A stretch of DNA of 64,000 bases from Muricea muricata (GCA_963855995.1 OY979718.1:27509782-27573781), one strand, 5' to 3'. Shown: positions 32,192 to 44,047, numbered from the stretch's first letter. Notes: generated by a model from the sequence alone, not told the origin. A program made the numbers and translations.

Positions 32192-32238
32192 ATACAGAAA
32201 CGACCAATAACTCAATAATGGATTCTCTACATGAGCAG
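32192..32238 (+). CDS. Carbohydrate sulfotransferase, coding exon 2 (stem)
   Basis: 47-bp exon between TGTTTTGGTAG and GTAAAAAAA. Entered in phase 1 it reads TETTNNSIMDSLHEQ, a hydrophilic stem with an N-glycosylation site (NNS), and leaves in phase 0, which matches exon 3. Predicted only from splice sites and frame. Confidence 0.65.
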
Positions 32239-32849
32239 GTAAAAAAATTTAAGTGCAGAAATATAGAGATTTTTAGCGTTCTCTGGATTAAGCCTTATTG
32301 TTTTGATCTTTCGATTTCGTACTTCAAGTCTTTATCAGAAAATAGAATTAGTAGTGTTTTAAATCTTCGCGCTTTTTGTGACGGTTAAATGAGATATCAC
32401 CTGAGTCTCCCAGAAAGGGTTATGAGTTCCCGTGTTCCCTTCAAAGTTTTCGCTTCTTCCCTTGGATACTTTCTTGCAAAATTTCGTGTTTCCTTACGTT
32501 ATCGTTTCCCCGATCATTTTGCTTTGTAACTGAATCTACGGTGTTCCCTTGTTCCCCTATAACCCCTGGGAGACCCTCAACAATTTACGGGGATCTAAAA
32601 GTTCATAAAGACAATTAATAATCCTCTCAGACCAATTGTTTCTCTATCTGGTTCAATCCTACCTACAACTCATCCAAATACTCGCCGACAACTTAAAAAA
32701 AGCATGTACCTAAGTTTGAGGATGCATGTAACAGTTTCGGCAAACAAATATTTAACCGTCATATCAACGCTACATTGACTAAAACGCTCACGCAGCATAT
32801 ATATACGTACATACATACAACGTAGTTGACTTGAAATACCTACTTGCAG

Positions 32850-33728
32850 GCTGAGCGGGACAGTCGAAAAAGAAAGGAGTCGGTTGATAATGTTTGCAAA
32901 ACACTAAGCCCAGCAAATGTCTTACAATCTACCAAAAATGACAGAAGATTGATGCAGCAAAGATTGAACGTGCTTAATCATCTGATAGTGAGCGAAAAGC
33001 ACAAAGTTTTGTTTTGTTTTATACCAAAAATCAGTTGTACGAACATGAAGAAAATATTCCTGGTAATGGAGGACAAGTTTCCAAGCATTGAAACAGTAGC
33101 TGATAGTGACACTAATAGGAGAGGATCATCAGTTCTTTTAAAATCGTTCCCTCTACATAAACGAGAATATATGCTTAAAAATTTCTACAAGTTTGTGATT
33201 GTACGAGATCCTCTCGAGCGGCTGGTGTCAGCGTATCGCGATAAATTGGAAAATTACAAGGGCAGGAAAATTTTTGGTGAACTTGGCAGCACAATTGTAA
33301 GAAGATACCGTTATAATAATTCTAAATTTAAGATGTTACCAGAACATGGATATAATGTACGTTTCCCGGAGTATGTGCGACATTTGATTGACAGCCCAAC
33401 TTGGAAATTAAATGAACATTGGTTGTCATATTTCTACCTATGCCGACCTTGCGAAATAAAATATGACTTCATTGGCTCGATTGATACACTCGAACGAGAT
33501 GTACGTCATGTTATGAGGGAAATACATGCGAATGAAACCAAGTATCATATTCAAAAATCCAAGGGTTCGCTGCATACGACAAAAACAAAGCAAACAACAG
33601 CAAGCTACTTCAAAGAAATTTCTCAAAAGGATTTTGAACACGTTTTGGCTATTTATAAACAAGACCATGAATTATTTGGTTACCCTCTGCCGGAATACGA
33701 AACGCTGGACAAACGTTATCCAGCTTAA
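32850..33728 (+). CDS. Carbohydrate sulfotransferase, catalytic last exon
   Basis: Sulfotransferase of the HNK-1/chondroitin/dermatan type (Sulfotransfer_2, CHST8-14 group), which moves sulfate from PAPS to glycans in the Golgi lumen. Acceptor CTACTTGCAG precedes 32850; 292 codons follow to TAA. The 5-prime phosphosulfate loop is VLFCFIPKISCTNMKKIFL, and the 3-prime phosphate motif is FVIVRDPLERLVSAYRDKL. The C-terminal family signature is NEHWLSYFYLCRPCEIKYDF followed by IGSIDTLERDV. In the first loop Gly is Ser and Trp is Met relative to the common PKVGCTNWK form. With exons 1 and 2 the protein is 342 aa, usual for the family. Glycosylation sites NNS and NET are present. The acceptor sugar cannot be told from sequence. 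Confidence 0.9.
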   Translation, partial: AERDSRKRKESVDNVCKTLSPANVLQSTKNDRRLMQQRLNVLNHLIVSEKHKVLFCFIPKISCTNMKKIFLVMEDKFPSIETVADSDTNRRGSSVLLKSFPLHKREYMLKNFYKFVIVRDPLERLVSAYRDKLENYKGRKIFGELGSTIVRRYRYNNSKFKMLPEHGYNVRFPEYVRHLIDSPTWKLNEHWLSYFYLCRPCEIKYDFIGSIDTLERDVRHVMREIHANETKYHIQKSKGSLHTTKTKQTTASYFKEISQKDFEHVLAIYKQDHELFGYPLPEYETLDKRYPA

Positions 33729-34139
33729 CGATTTACGAGGACCATGCTAAAGCAAAACGCTGTAATGAAGTTTTAACGTGAAAAAATTGCCCGCATATAA
33801 AAACCTACGAGTAATCCTTGACTGCTTAATTAGTATCATTACATACTGATGGAATCGTCCTGCGTTGCACGGAATTTTTTAGTTCCTAACATCTAACTTT
33901 CGTGCAGTCGTCAGTAGGTTTCAAATTACTTTTCAAAGCGTGGTTTTAGGTTCCGCAGTGCTGAGCTAATGTGCCGAACTAAAGTATTGAATTAAAATAA
34001 CGAATGGAAAATTCGACGGAAATGTGATACTAAAACAGGCCTACTAATTCGTTGCCCATATTTGCATCATATTTCGGCATTTTAATTCAGCACTTCAGTT
34101 CGGTTCTTTAGTAATAAAAGTTCAGTACTTCAGTATTTG
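33729..34139. other. 3-prime flank of the sulfotransferase gene; no gene seen
   Basis: AT-rich; probably contains the 3-prime UTR. No unambiguous poly(A) site was chosen. Confidence 0.4.
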
Positions 34140-34435
34140 CAGTCGATTTCAGCGAACTTTTTACTGTACCATACCGAACTTCTTCGCAAAGTTCGGAAGT
34201 TTGTTGCGAAGCTCAAAACTTCGTTGTGAATTTCAAAACTTTATTTCAGAATTCGCATGCGGTTTGTAAACAAAGGCTGTGATTGGTCCCTGAACTCAAA
34301 GAAGCCAATCAAATGCTTATTAGTTTGCAAAGCGGCTTGCGAATTCTGCAATTAACTTTTGCAAGGAGCTTCGATCCGAACTTCGAAACGAAGACCGGAA
34401 AATTACAGCGAATTAAAGTGACTTGAAATCGACTG
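34140..34435. repeat. MITE with CAGTCGATTTCA ends
   Basis: CAGTCGATTTCA at 34140 is inverted as TGAAATCGACTG at 34424-34435. Inner words GTTCGGAAGTTTGTTGCGAA and CGAACTTCGAAACGAAG are loosely complementary. No clear target duplication. Confidence 0.55.
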
Positions 34436-34976
34436 TAACTGATCATCACGCAATGCAAGCTGGTTTTGAATGTTACCACGCAATATTCCAAGTTTTTAAG
34501 GTACTAGAAATACATTACATGCAGAAACCCTTCGTCGTAGTTTTTCCTTCTATGCGAAAGTAAAAGTTGATTCTTCGTCATGAGATAATTAATAGCCCAG
34601 CTCTACGCTTAGCTAATAAATGACAATGACCTACTTCTGCCTTCATTGATACTTATACTTCTCCAATTGCTTGATCTTGTATTTCCAGGCATTCTTGATT
34701 TTCTCCCGCAGCTACATCCATCGTGACGCTTTCCATTTTCCCAGGTGATTTGTGATATACAGTAAAGTTAAATTGTTTAAAAATTGCTTTCCAGATCGAT
34801 AGAAAGAAATTTGTAAAATTTGCAAAATGAAAAACAAGTACAGTTAAATTTCGTATCGTGATTAGTGTAAAAACAAAACATATCAATTCAGCCAATCACG
34901 ACGTTCCTAGTCACCAGTCTTACCTCGGAGTTTAATGACGTCAGCTCATGGTCAGCTAAAAGGTCGAACCAGTGAA

Positions 34977-35300
34977 CTCAAAGTATACTGGAACGATAAC
35001 TCCTATGATTACTGTCTCTGATTGGGTGAAGCCAGCGCGCGACAAAACAACATTCAAAAGGACTCAGGAGAGTTTTCAAGGAGCGAGGAATTGACAGTAA
35101 GTTTGTTTTCGAGCTAAAATTTGCAAGCAAAATTCAATTTTAGTAGTGAAAACTTTTATGTCTGCGATATCAACTTCATACGTTAACGAATTTGGACAGT
35201 CCTGCATCTATCTTAAGCTATATTTAAGAGGTATATTGAGTTTATATTTTGCGAAAATTACAAAAATACAAACTTTGCATTTTAACTCTAAAAATCCTGT
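34977..35300 (+). repeat. One end of the hAT MITE family of 5309-6237
   Basis: CAGTGAACTC, then ACTGGAACGATAACTCCTAT, is the same terminus as the right end of the element at 5309-6237 read on minus. Further similarity (ATTGGGTGAAGCC, GGACT, GTTTGTTTTCGAGC) extends about 150-300 bp. The opposite end was not found, so this is truncated or longer than recognised. Confidence 0.6.
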
Positions 35301-37720
35301 AAAATGCTATGACATTTGTGTTTCTTGTTTTGTATTGAACGCTTGATATTCATGATCGTGGTAATTTTGAGCTTTTAGTTGCTGCTTTAAACCCCCCCCC
35401 CAACACAAAAAAATTGACGTTTTTGTATGTGGTACTATTCTGCGCTTCACACCTTTTCGCAGGTCATCATAAGCAATTTGAATATGGCTACAAAACAAAG
35501 ATTTACAATCGGCATATTAATTAACTGTTAAGAACAAATCTTTGCAACTGGAAAATCAGTTCGTAGACGTATCTGATGTTCTTCTACATAAATTGTATTA
35601 TAATATCTCCCAAGTATATCTAGAAAGTCTCATAACTCGCGCGGTTTTTGCTAAATTTTGTTTTCTTTTTGTGATATTTCAATAGTTATTCTATTTTAGA
35701 TTATTGCGAAAACGTAAAAAAAAAAGGGAAGTGTGAGAGAAATTTTAAGGTGAAAAATTCATTGATATAAAAAGAGTATTTTTCGTTACCCTCGCCCCGT
35801 ACTTGCGCCCGGAGCGCCCGCTGGCTTAGGGATGATAAGACTAATAATCGAAACAAACTTGGGAAACGCGCTTTGAAAGATGTCCTGAAATCGACAGTAA
35901 ATTTGACTTTTTTGAACGTCTATTTGATACTGTTTGAAAGTAGTTTAGAATAGTCTTCCTATTATTTGGGAAACGGTTTTGAAGGTGCACAGAATTTTAG
36001 CTTGTTTGATCAACTAATTGATATTGTCGATAAATTTGTTGAGCAGAAAAGCTTTTAGCCGTCACTCGATAGTTCTATGCTGTGATTATGCTTCTGCCAA
36101 CAACTTCATTTGAAATAAAAATTAATGGCCATTGCATATGGGTCATATGCAAACCACGCCCCTTTTAGGCGATCAATTTTTGTTTGACAATATTCTGAGA
36201 GAAATTGTTTGCGTGGATGATACACAGCGCCGTAGCTAGAACAATAATGGGGGGGGGGGGGGTAACAATGACCTGAATTAGTTAATTCATCAAATGTGAG
36301 TAATCCTGATCAAGCAATTACCCACTCGTACGTGTCTCTCCCTGTACCTAATCTACCAGACTCTTCCGCATCCACAAGCTTACAGATCATAATTTTAACC
36401 GACATACAAGACCCATGAAGACGCAGAAAAACTATACTCCACCCCCGGCCTCTCCTTTTTTTGGAATAGGCTATCCCAAAATTCCTCGTATCGGACAAGA
36501 TAGATCGAGATTCAATACGGAAATGGTCAAATAAGAAAATTTGAATTTTAATTCAAATTTTAATTAATTTGGTTTTAAAATGTAATGTATTTTTAAAAAA
36601 TATGCACCAGCCTGAAATATTGTAGCTACGTATTTATAGCGAAATATCTCCAGCCAATATTTCGAAAAAAGTACTTCTTTGAAAGCAATATTATTTAACA
36701 GTATAGTACATGTCCTTCAAGGATTCGCAGCCTTTGTAGTCATAGACCATGAACCAACAGATCTAGGGCAAAATTGTTGCATGGATCACGAAATATGACT
36801 ATTGAAGCTATTTTGATGATTTATCGTAGCACGAGTCTTTCAAAAACGTCCATCTTGTTCCCCTAGTACATCTCATTGACAATTTTATATTGTTATTTCC
36901 GAACGCATCACCAGAAATGTCGGTCGTGATAGCAGCGCGCTTGTTACATGGAGTGTAAGTTAAAATTACTAAAATTATTAGCACATTAGTACCGTCTTTA
37001 GTATAGTTGATATGACTACAAGCAGTTCAATTGTAAGATCAGAAGCATTTTAAATTCCCACAGGCCTAAAATATTTTGTGCTTTAAGAACAATATGAACA
37101 ACTTAGAATACTTTACGTCAAATTCAAATTTCCCGATCAAAAACTCTGTTTGTACACGTGACAAACACTCGAACCGAGGGTGTGATATTAAATTTATCAC
37201 ACTGTGGTATTAAATTTATCTCATACGACGTCCCGCGAGAGCTACACGCACCGATTAAAAGTGATAAAAATGTTGTTTTACATTTCAAACTAGCATCGCA
37301 TGTTAAAATTGTTTGGTATAATATATCATTTAGATAGACCCTCTGCACGTGTGATTCGGCAAAATATCAACCCTCAGTGACGATACCATACCGCCTGATC
37401 GAATACCAACATTTTTTGTGTACTTGCAAATGTTTCTATATCGTGAAACGCATAATTCTACGTTTTAAACCATAATATAGACGCTTACCTCTAGCTCCTC
37501 ATGTTATATGGTTCACGTTGCCTGTATTTCACTTAGTCTATACACATTGTTTATGATATTCTCGCTAAATTCGCACCATGCAGGGATAGTTCAACTTGAC
37601 ATACAACATTTAACGTGATGCGATTATCGTAGATGTTGACTTTCAGGTTCAAGCTTTCCAGAGAAATCGTAGAAGCTTGGATATGTTCTCAGAAAACATG
37701 TCCGGAAGCCTCTCAAAGTT
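35301..37720. other. No gene seen; low-complexity patches
   Basis: AT-rich. Contains a C-run at 35391-35401, a short A-run near 35720, and a G-run at 36249-36262 preceded by CAGCGCCGTAGCTAGAACA, which looks like the edge of an unrecognised repeat. Short ORFs have no domain and no plausible splice context. Confidence 0.4.
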
Positions 37721-37730
37721 CATACAGTCG

Positions 37731-37947
37731 CAGTATAGGGAATGGATAATAGAGCCACTCAGCAGTGCAACACGATGCCCCATCATTGTGCAGTTTACTG
37801 GCTGCCACCAGCCAGTTCAGCGTTCTTATTGGCCAGAAAATGCAATTGACTGGCTGCCATAATCATATGGTAATGAATACGTAATGCAATATGCGTGGAC
37901 ACACAAACTTCAATTGAGTGGCTCCACCGTATATTCCCTATATACTG
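37731..37947. repeat. Short MITE
   Basis: CAGTATAGGGAATGGATA at 37731 and, inverted, CAGTATATAGGGAATATACG at the right end, with GAGCCACTCA/TGAGTGGCTC further in. About 217 bp. The ORF 37677-37862 lies across it and is not a gene. Confidence 0.65.
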
Positions 37948-38323
37948 TGATACAGTGTAGAGTACACGATGCAGCCATGTTCAAAGCCTTCTGCACATTG
38001 GCAACGCAAGCATAAGCAAGAAAACAAAGCACTAATGTTGCTCCGAGGAATTTCAAGACAAAAAAGAAAGACTTTTGTTTGAATTTGCTTTTGTTCTACC
38101 ACAGTTTATGCTCGTAGTCTTATGCTTATATACTTGCATGTGCTCGATTGTCATTTCGCACACTTCACTGCATTTCATTGTTTTGTCTTTTGTTTTAGCT
38201 GGCTTGCTTGTGCTGATGTCGCATGCAAGTGATCCAGAACAAAGGTTTACAAAGTGCATTGTTAACATTGGCCATATTCATTCTGGAATACTTGCAACCT
38301 CGATCTCAGGGCTTTTCCTAAAA

Positions 38324-38618
38324 TAGAGGGAGGGAAGAGGCCCTGGCACTGGCTGCTATCTTCTGCAATTTCATTGGTCTATAACCTCACCCAGTTAATT
38401 TATTCAAATCCGTATATCTGTATATCTGCGTAGAGAAAAAATTACGAGTAAAATTTAACGCCTTGCTAAGGCGCTGCATTTCGTGTTTTTTTCTAAACAC
38501 TTCGATGTATCGGTCATTTTGGAAGAAAGTTTGCATATACGATTATCGCGTTAATTTATTCAAAATTCATGGTTTTCAAAGCCAGCCGGTGCCAGGGCCT
38601 TTTCCCTCACTCTTAAAG
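38324..38618. repeat. MITE with GAGGGAGGGAA ends
   Basis: TAGAGGGAGGGAAGAGGCCC followed by TGGCACTGGCTG, and inverted at the right end GAGTGAGGGAAAAGGCCCTG followed by GCACCGGCTGG. About 295 bp with AT-rich centre. Confidence 0.7.
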
Positions 38619-38763
38619 GCCCTGGGAACAAGGTTGGAGTACTTCCAAACTAATCGCCAAAGCCAAATTATTCAGGCGACGGTTGCACAGTGTGTCTCTA
38701 AAAAGACTTCCCTCGGAAGGCAAGCGCTAGCTCCGCGCGTTCGAAATTGAATGTTTTAAGCAT

Positions 38764-39366
38764 ATGAGGCCACCTGAGGCAACGTGGCGAGGTGTCGTTT
38801 CAAAGCGATTTCATTCCGAATTATTGCTAAAAGCTCCCGACTTGTTGACAAAATTTAATAAAAAAAAGCATAAACCTCGTCCCAGGCATGAGAATTTTTT
38901 AAGTTCATATCGTTTTATTTTGACTGCTGTGAAAACGCTTTGCGTGAATATCAAATGCGAAAACCAAAATAACACTAAACGAATCTCACCTAGGCAGTCT
39001 CGCAAAAGTGATATACTATGCCCATATTTTCTTAGAAGAGGTTGGTATATTAAATCAAACAGATGTGATTACTCCCACCAAAATATCACTCTCACAAACA
39101 AGTGTAACACAAAAAAGCGGAGTGCTGTGCCCGTTTTTAGAGAACAGAGGTTATTGTCTTAAAGAAACAAGGTGCGATATTCTACACCGCATGAAACGCC
39201 AACAGTAAACACAACCACCAATTATGTCCCAACCTATTATCGAATTTCTATCTCTCAACCAGCTATGAGACGAGATAGAAGGTTACCTTTTTTGTCTTCC
39301 CCGTGGCCTATGGCCCCTCGTTTCCCCCCTCCAATGATGAGTGTTCCCACTTGGCCGACATACTGA
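38764..39366 (+). pseudogene. CCCH zinc-finger ORF, frameshifted (possible retroelement ORF1)
   Basis: Frame 38764-39162 encodes a basic region (LLTKFNKKKHKPRPRHENFL) and LCPYFLRRGWYIKSNRCDYSH, a C-X8-C-X5-C-X3-H finger whose second Cys is Tyr. A frameshift before about 39110 moves to a second frame with VLCPFLENRGYCLKETRCDI ending in LH, a complete CCCH finger. A third frame then gives a Pro-rich tail with MAPRFPPPMMSVPTWP. The two-finger plus Pro-rich design is like uncharacterised CCCH proteins multiplied in cnidarian genomes, possibly ORF1 of a non-LTR element. That link is from memory and uncertain. Three frames mean it is dead. Confidence 0.55.
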
Positions 39367-40618
39367 ACAGTCACAAACATAAAAACATGACCCCCCCCTC
39401 TCTACAGAGTGTACCGGTTATTTTACCTCATCCTCGTGTTTTTATAGAAGAGGCAAATATGAAAATGATATATGTATATATTATGCTTCAACACGGCCTT
39501 TAACAAAATATCCAGCAATTGCATTATTCAATTATATTGGAGCCTTATTACAATCACCATCCTTACTGCCTACCAAATTATATATGACTTTGCAATTACG
39601 AGCATAATATTACTGTCCGTGGCCGTAAATGTGCCCCCCCCCCCAGTTATGGCTTCCCTGCCCGAAATATTATCATTAATTTACCGTATATCTAGGTGAA
39701 AATCGGATTTAATTTGTCAGTTATCTTTTTTACAAAAATTTAATTAATTAACTTATGTGGCAACTGGTATAGTTAACATGACAAGCTGGAGTCTTTGTTT
39801 GATCAACAAAGACCTTTTTTCTGTTGTTTTTCAAAGTGTTAAACTTCATTGATATACGTTGAATGTTCCATATGAAAAATTTTGAAGCTAATGCTATCTA
39901 TAAAATTATGTGAACTTTAAATCTGTAAAACGACTGTATCCTTAATCATTAAGTGAACAAAAACTCGCAATAGCATAAAATCGGTGGCACTATGCTAGAG
40001 CAACGTACCATGATTACTGGTTTGTTATGTATTTACATGACAGACCATGTCGCTCACCTTAGGAAAGCATTTCAACTCTTGAAAACGCAGCTCATATAGA
40101 TGCAATTCCAAAGGAGAGCCAAATTTAATTTGATATTGAATTTAAAATTTTTCTACTACCTCTTTCATGCTGTGTCAATTCATTTATATTTTAAAACCAT
40201 CTCTTATTTAAAAGACTGTTATTTTCTACTGTATTTTGTATTGTAATCAACCAATCATGTTCTGCCAAATTCCATCTGCACCCCCATTGCACATATTCCT
40301 TGCCTCTCTCTCTGAAATATATTTTCTGCCAACAAAGACGGAAGATGAGCTTTGCATATATTGGGATATAGATTTGGGACGGTCGATGTCCTGTCTTCTT
40401 GACTACGCCACCGCCCACACTATATATTTGATAGTTTTTGTGCAAGACTTGATAACTTTTGCTTATTGCAATAATCTACAGGACCAACTGGCGATTTCAA
40501 GAAGAGTTTTAAAATTAAATTAAATTGAGAAATTAAATTTTCTGAAGATTATTGCACTGTCAATAAGCATTCGGTCTTTGTTCGATGTTTTGCAAGAATA
40601 TGCAAGTTTCAAATTAAA
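39367..40618. other. No gene seen; 3-prime flank of the nuclear receptor
   Basis: AT-rich sequence with a C-run at 39635-39645. The right part (from about 40200) should include the receptor 3-prime UTR on minus. No motif could be assigned. Confidence 0.4.
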
Positions 40619-40863
40619 TCAACAGGCTTTGAACATGTCGCAGAGTATTTTTTCTATGGATATGATTTCACTAGCTCTGCGGAAGAAGACTTGCTCGACC
40701 ATCTTGGGGTTGACTGAACGAAGTAACGGCAACGTGAGAAGAAGTTTTCCAAATCGAGCATTGTCAGCGGATTTGACATGTGTTTGGCAGTAATCATTGA
40801 GGATGATTTGGGCTTGATCTTGAAGACTCTCGATTTCCTGAGGAGCTCGCAGGCCACGAAGAT
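40619..40863 (-). CDS. NR2E-like nuclear receptor, last coding exon (LBD helices 8-12)
   Basis: The acceptor GTTGCACTTTCAG on minus precedes 40863. Spliced to the previous exon (phase 1), it reads DLRGLRAPQEIESLQDQAQI, LNDYCQTHVKSADNARFGKL and LLTLPLLRSVNPKMVEQVFF, and ends EKILCDMFKAC. This is the C-terminal half of an NR2-class ligand-binding domain, with a plausible AF-2 helix (IEKILCDMF) just before the stop at 40619. It is not in the default long-ORF frame, which is a shadow. Confidence 0.88.
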
Positions 40864-41198
40864 CTGAAAGTGCAACAGATTTTCATCACAGCATGAAAAC
40901 ATGTGCATGAAGATAAACCATGTGCTGAAATAACACCACCATCAGGTGGTCCGTATGTGCAATGCATTGGTGAATTTAATGCCTAAATTAAAATAATTAT
41001 TTCTTCCAATCAATCATTTAATATATATGAGCTATCAATACTAGTTTTGCCAATTTACTCGAATCTGATTGGATAAGAATTGTTCCGATTGATCATCAAC
41101 ATTTGAGTGCTGTTACTCTTTTGTGTATTTTAAAAGTTAACGAGGGTAAGTGCATTTCATAATACCTCAAAGTAATCAACAAGAACATTTTTGCATAC

Positions 41199-42098
41199 CT
41201 GGCTTGAATAATACAACAGCTTTCAAGCACGCATATTCAACTGCATTCATCTGTAACTGATGAAAGCGAGCAACGACATTCTGCAATGTTCGGATTTCCT
41301 TCAGTACATTTGAGCTGGCTGACTGATATGAATGTAGATTTGTGGCTGAAAACAAGGTAGTCATATCCACTGGCAGAAAGAAATAAACAGCGTTGAGCAA
41401 AAACAGCTCGCTCCAAGCTTCCTCCAGCAAAATGGCCTGATCCCGAAATGGTAAATTCATGAACATGGGAATATTACGCGCCCAGCTCACGGACATGTAA
41501 AGTAGCTGCATCGATGAATCGTGAAGGGAGAATGGGAACATGTCAGCCTGTGCACTATGTTCTCTGAAGTTACCAGGACTTGTCAGAGTCATATTTGGAT
41601 TTTCATCGCCATTTTCGCTGCCGTTTTCCTGGTAATGCGTAGAAGTCTCGCCTTCGGTGCTGCTTTTTGATGTTTGAAAATTCTCGCTGTTTCTCGCCTT
41701 TACCTCTTCAAGACATTGCGGAATCATATTGTTTCTGTCAAATAGTTGGACATCATCGTTCTTGCTGATACCGGGCTGAACTTCACTTGACAATTTGGTA
41801 TCGTCGTTCATCTTATCATCCTCACAAGGTAACTGTAGTTGATCGTCACCCTTTTTCATGGAGGAATTAAGATTTAAGAAAACATGATCTGAGCTGCTTT
41901 CAAGATCGTTCCACTGCTCTGGAGATATTGGAGAGGAATACGGAGAGTTCGTTTCCGAACTGAGTTGATCTTTTTCGTATTTCACTTTAGAAAGCAATTT
42001 CTTTCCACTTTCTCTTGAACTTCCCAAACTTCTTCTTGTTGATGCAAGTGAACGTTTCCCCTTTGAAATGGATCGTGGCGCTCTTTCGTGCTGTACAG
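41199..42098 (-). CDS. NR2E-like nuclear receptor, hinge and N-terminal LBD exon
   Basis: The acceptor ATATAATATAG precedes 42098. With the G carried from the DBD exon it opens AVQHERAPR, the conserved C-terminal extension of the NR2E DNA-binding domain. A Ser/Asp-rich hinge of about 150 aa follows. The LBD begins near QLLYMSVSWARNIPMFMNLP and FRDQAILLEEAWSELFLLNA (the class signature around helices 3-5), then VVARFHQLQMNAVEYACLKA and VVLFKP. The exon ends CCAG before GTATGC at 41198. All three introns' phases agree. Ligand unknown; NR2E receptors are mostly orphan repressors. Confidence 0.9.
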
Positions 42099-42331
42099 CT
42101 ATATTATACGGAACGAAATAGGCAATAAGTTACAACAATGTGTTGTCACTCTTACTGATATTACTCAAGATATGTGCATCACTTCCTCAAACTGATGAAA
42201 TTTAATTCCCTTGGTTAACTTGAATCATTAATGCTTTTGCAACATTAATGCTTTTTAGGACTACAAACAGTGGTTTACCACCTAGAAACGTTTGTTTTAA
42301 CACCTAAAAACGCTAGGGTATGAACTTCATA
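42099..42331. other. Receptor intron sequence before the first TA tract
   Basis: Start of the 6.3-kb intron between DBD and LBD exons (42099-48372). No gene seen. A duplicated word TTAATGCTTTT is at about 42226 and 42245. Confidence 0.5.
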
Positions 42332-42766
<435 letters not shown>

Positions 42767-43566
42767 GATATAATAAAAACAATGTTGTATCTGACCTAAT
42801 ATTAAAACTTTAAAAATTTTTTTTATTTAAAACTATAACATCTAACTAAATTTTCGACCGCTTTCTGCGGCCTTCTTCAGAGTAATAAAACATATACATA
42901 AACTCAGTTCAAGTCAGAATTAAATACTGGTAATGTGTCATTACTTATTCGCCGTCTTTTGTATTACTGTAATGATGTAATTAATGGTAAATACGCACTT
43001 GGGAGTTCAATATGTTCATTTACACTATCTTTTGTCTTAACTGAATGAACTGCCTCCAAAAATAAGCGTTTCTGATGATTAATTACACCTCGTTCCAATA
43101 TCTCGACGTCTGTTGATCTCACTTCATGGCCTGTAGTTTCTGCGTGATCTTTAACCGCCGAATAATTATGTTTTCTCACACCGGGTTTATGTTCTGACCA
43201 TCGGGTCTCCCACGTTCTCTTTGTTTCACCAATATATGTAAATGAGCACGAGTTACACTTAACTTTATAAACAATGCCCTTTACTCGATTGGGTGTCGGT
43301 CTTTCCTTCGGCACTCGAAAAACATCAGCCAGTGTCTGACATGGCTTCAACGCTGTCCGCACACCAGCCTTCTCTAAAATGCGCTTGAGTCTTTCTGACA
43401 AGCCTTTTACATATGGTAGGCATGTTCGACCTCGTAATTGAACAGATTCTGTTTGGTGAGACTTTTTTGTTGGCTTGCACGCATTGTTGATAAAACTTTC
43501 AGGATAACCATTTAAACTTAAATCTTTTAAGACCTTGTCTTTTTCTTGATTTTTCAATTCACTTGT
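42767..43566 (-). repeat. Inverted partial copy of the Penelope element
   Basis: The reverse complement matches 45856-46668 of the main element, including the coding end from ELKNQEKDKVLKDLSLNGYP to LITSLQ and the terminal repeat. A few differences exist (for example AAATTTAGTTAG for AAATTCAGTTAG), so it is slightly older or less constrained than the pLTR pair. It joins the direct pLTR at CTACAAGT/AGAACGTGGG, where the ORF calls 43557-42964 and 43546-43821 meet. Confidence 0.85.
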
Positions 43567-44047
43567 AGAACGTGGGAGACCCGATGGTCAGAACATAAAC
43601 CCGGTGTGAGAAAACATAATTATTCGGCGGTTAAAGATCACGCAGAAACTACAGGCCATGAAGTGAGATCAACAGACGTCGAGATATTGGAACGAGGTGT
43701 AATTAATCATCAGAAACGCTTATTTTTGGAGGCAGTTCATTCAGTTAAGACAAAAGATAGTGTAAATGAACATATTGAACTCCCAAGTGCGTATTTACCA
43801 TTAATTACATCATTACAGTAATACAAAAGACGGCGAATAAGTAATGACACATTACCAGTATTTAATTCTGACTTGAACTGAGTTTATGTATATGTTTTAT
43901 TACTCTGAAGAAGGCCGCAGAAAGCGGTCGAAAATTCAGTTAGATGTTATAGTTTTAAATAAAAATTTTTAAAGTTTTAATATTAGGTCAGATACAACAT
44001 TGTTTTTATTATATCATGATAACAACTGATCGCCCAAGTAGCATATA
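43567..44047 (+). repeat. Penelope 5-prime pLTR
   Basis: Direct copy of 46206-46686 (offset 2639). Contains a GIY-YIG coding end, the hammerhead-like motif at 43905-43937 and the ATG of the main ORF at 44016. Confidence 0.9.
43896..43945 (+). ncRNA. Hammerhead-ribozyme-like motif in the 5-prime pLTR
   Basis: In RNA: core CUGAAGA (43905-43911), one extra A, stem II GGCCGC with loop AGAAA and GCGGUC (six base pairs with one G-U), core GAAA (43930-43933), then AUUC as minimal stem III and cleavage triplet. AGU after the cleavage site pairs with ACU before the core (stem I). Hammerheads are known in Penelope pLTRs. The additional A between core and stem II departs from the consensus, and a two-pair stem III would need a dimer (AAUU is self-complementary), so activity is unproven. 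Confidence 0.5.

Noticed and set aside
37677-37862. 61-aa ORF as a small gene
   Set aside because: It lies across a MITE and its inverted repeats.
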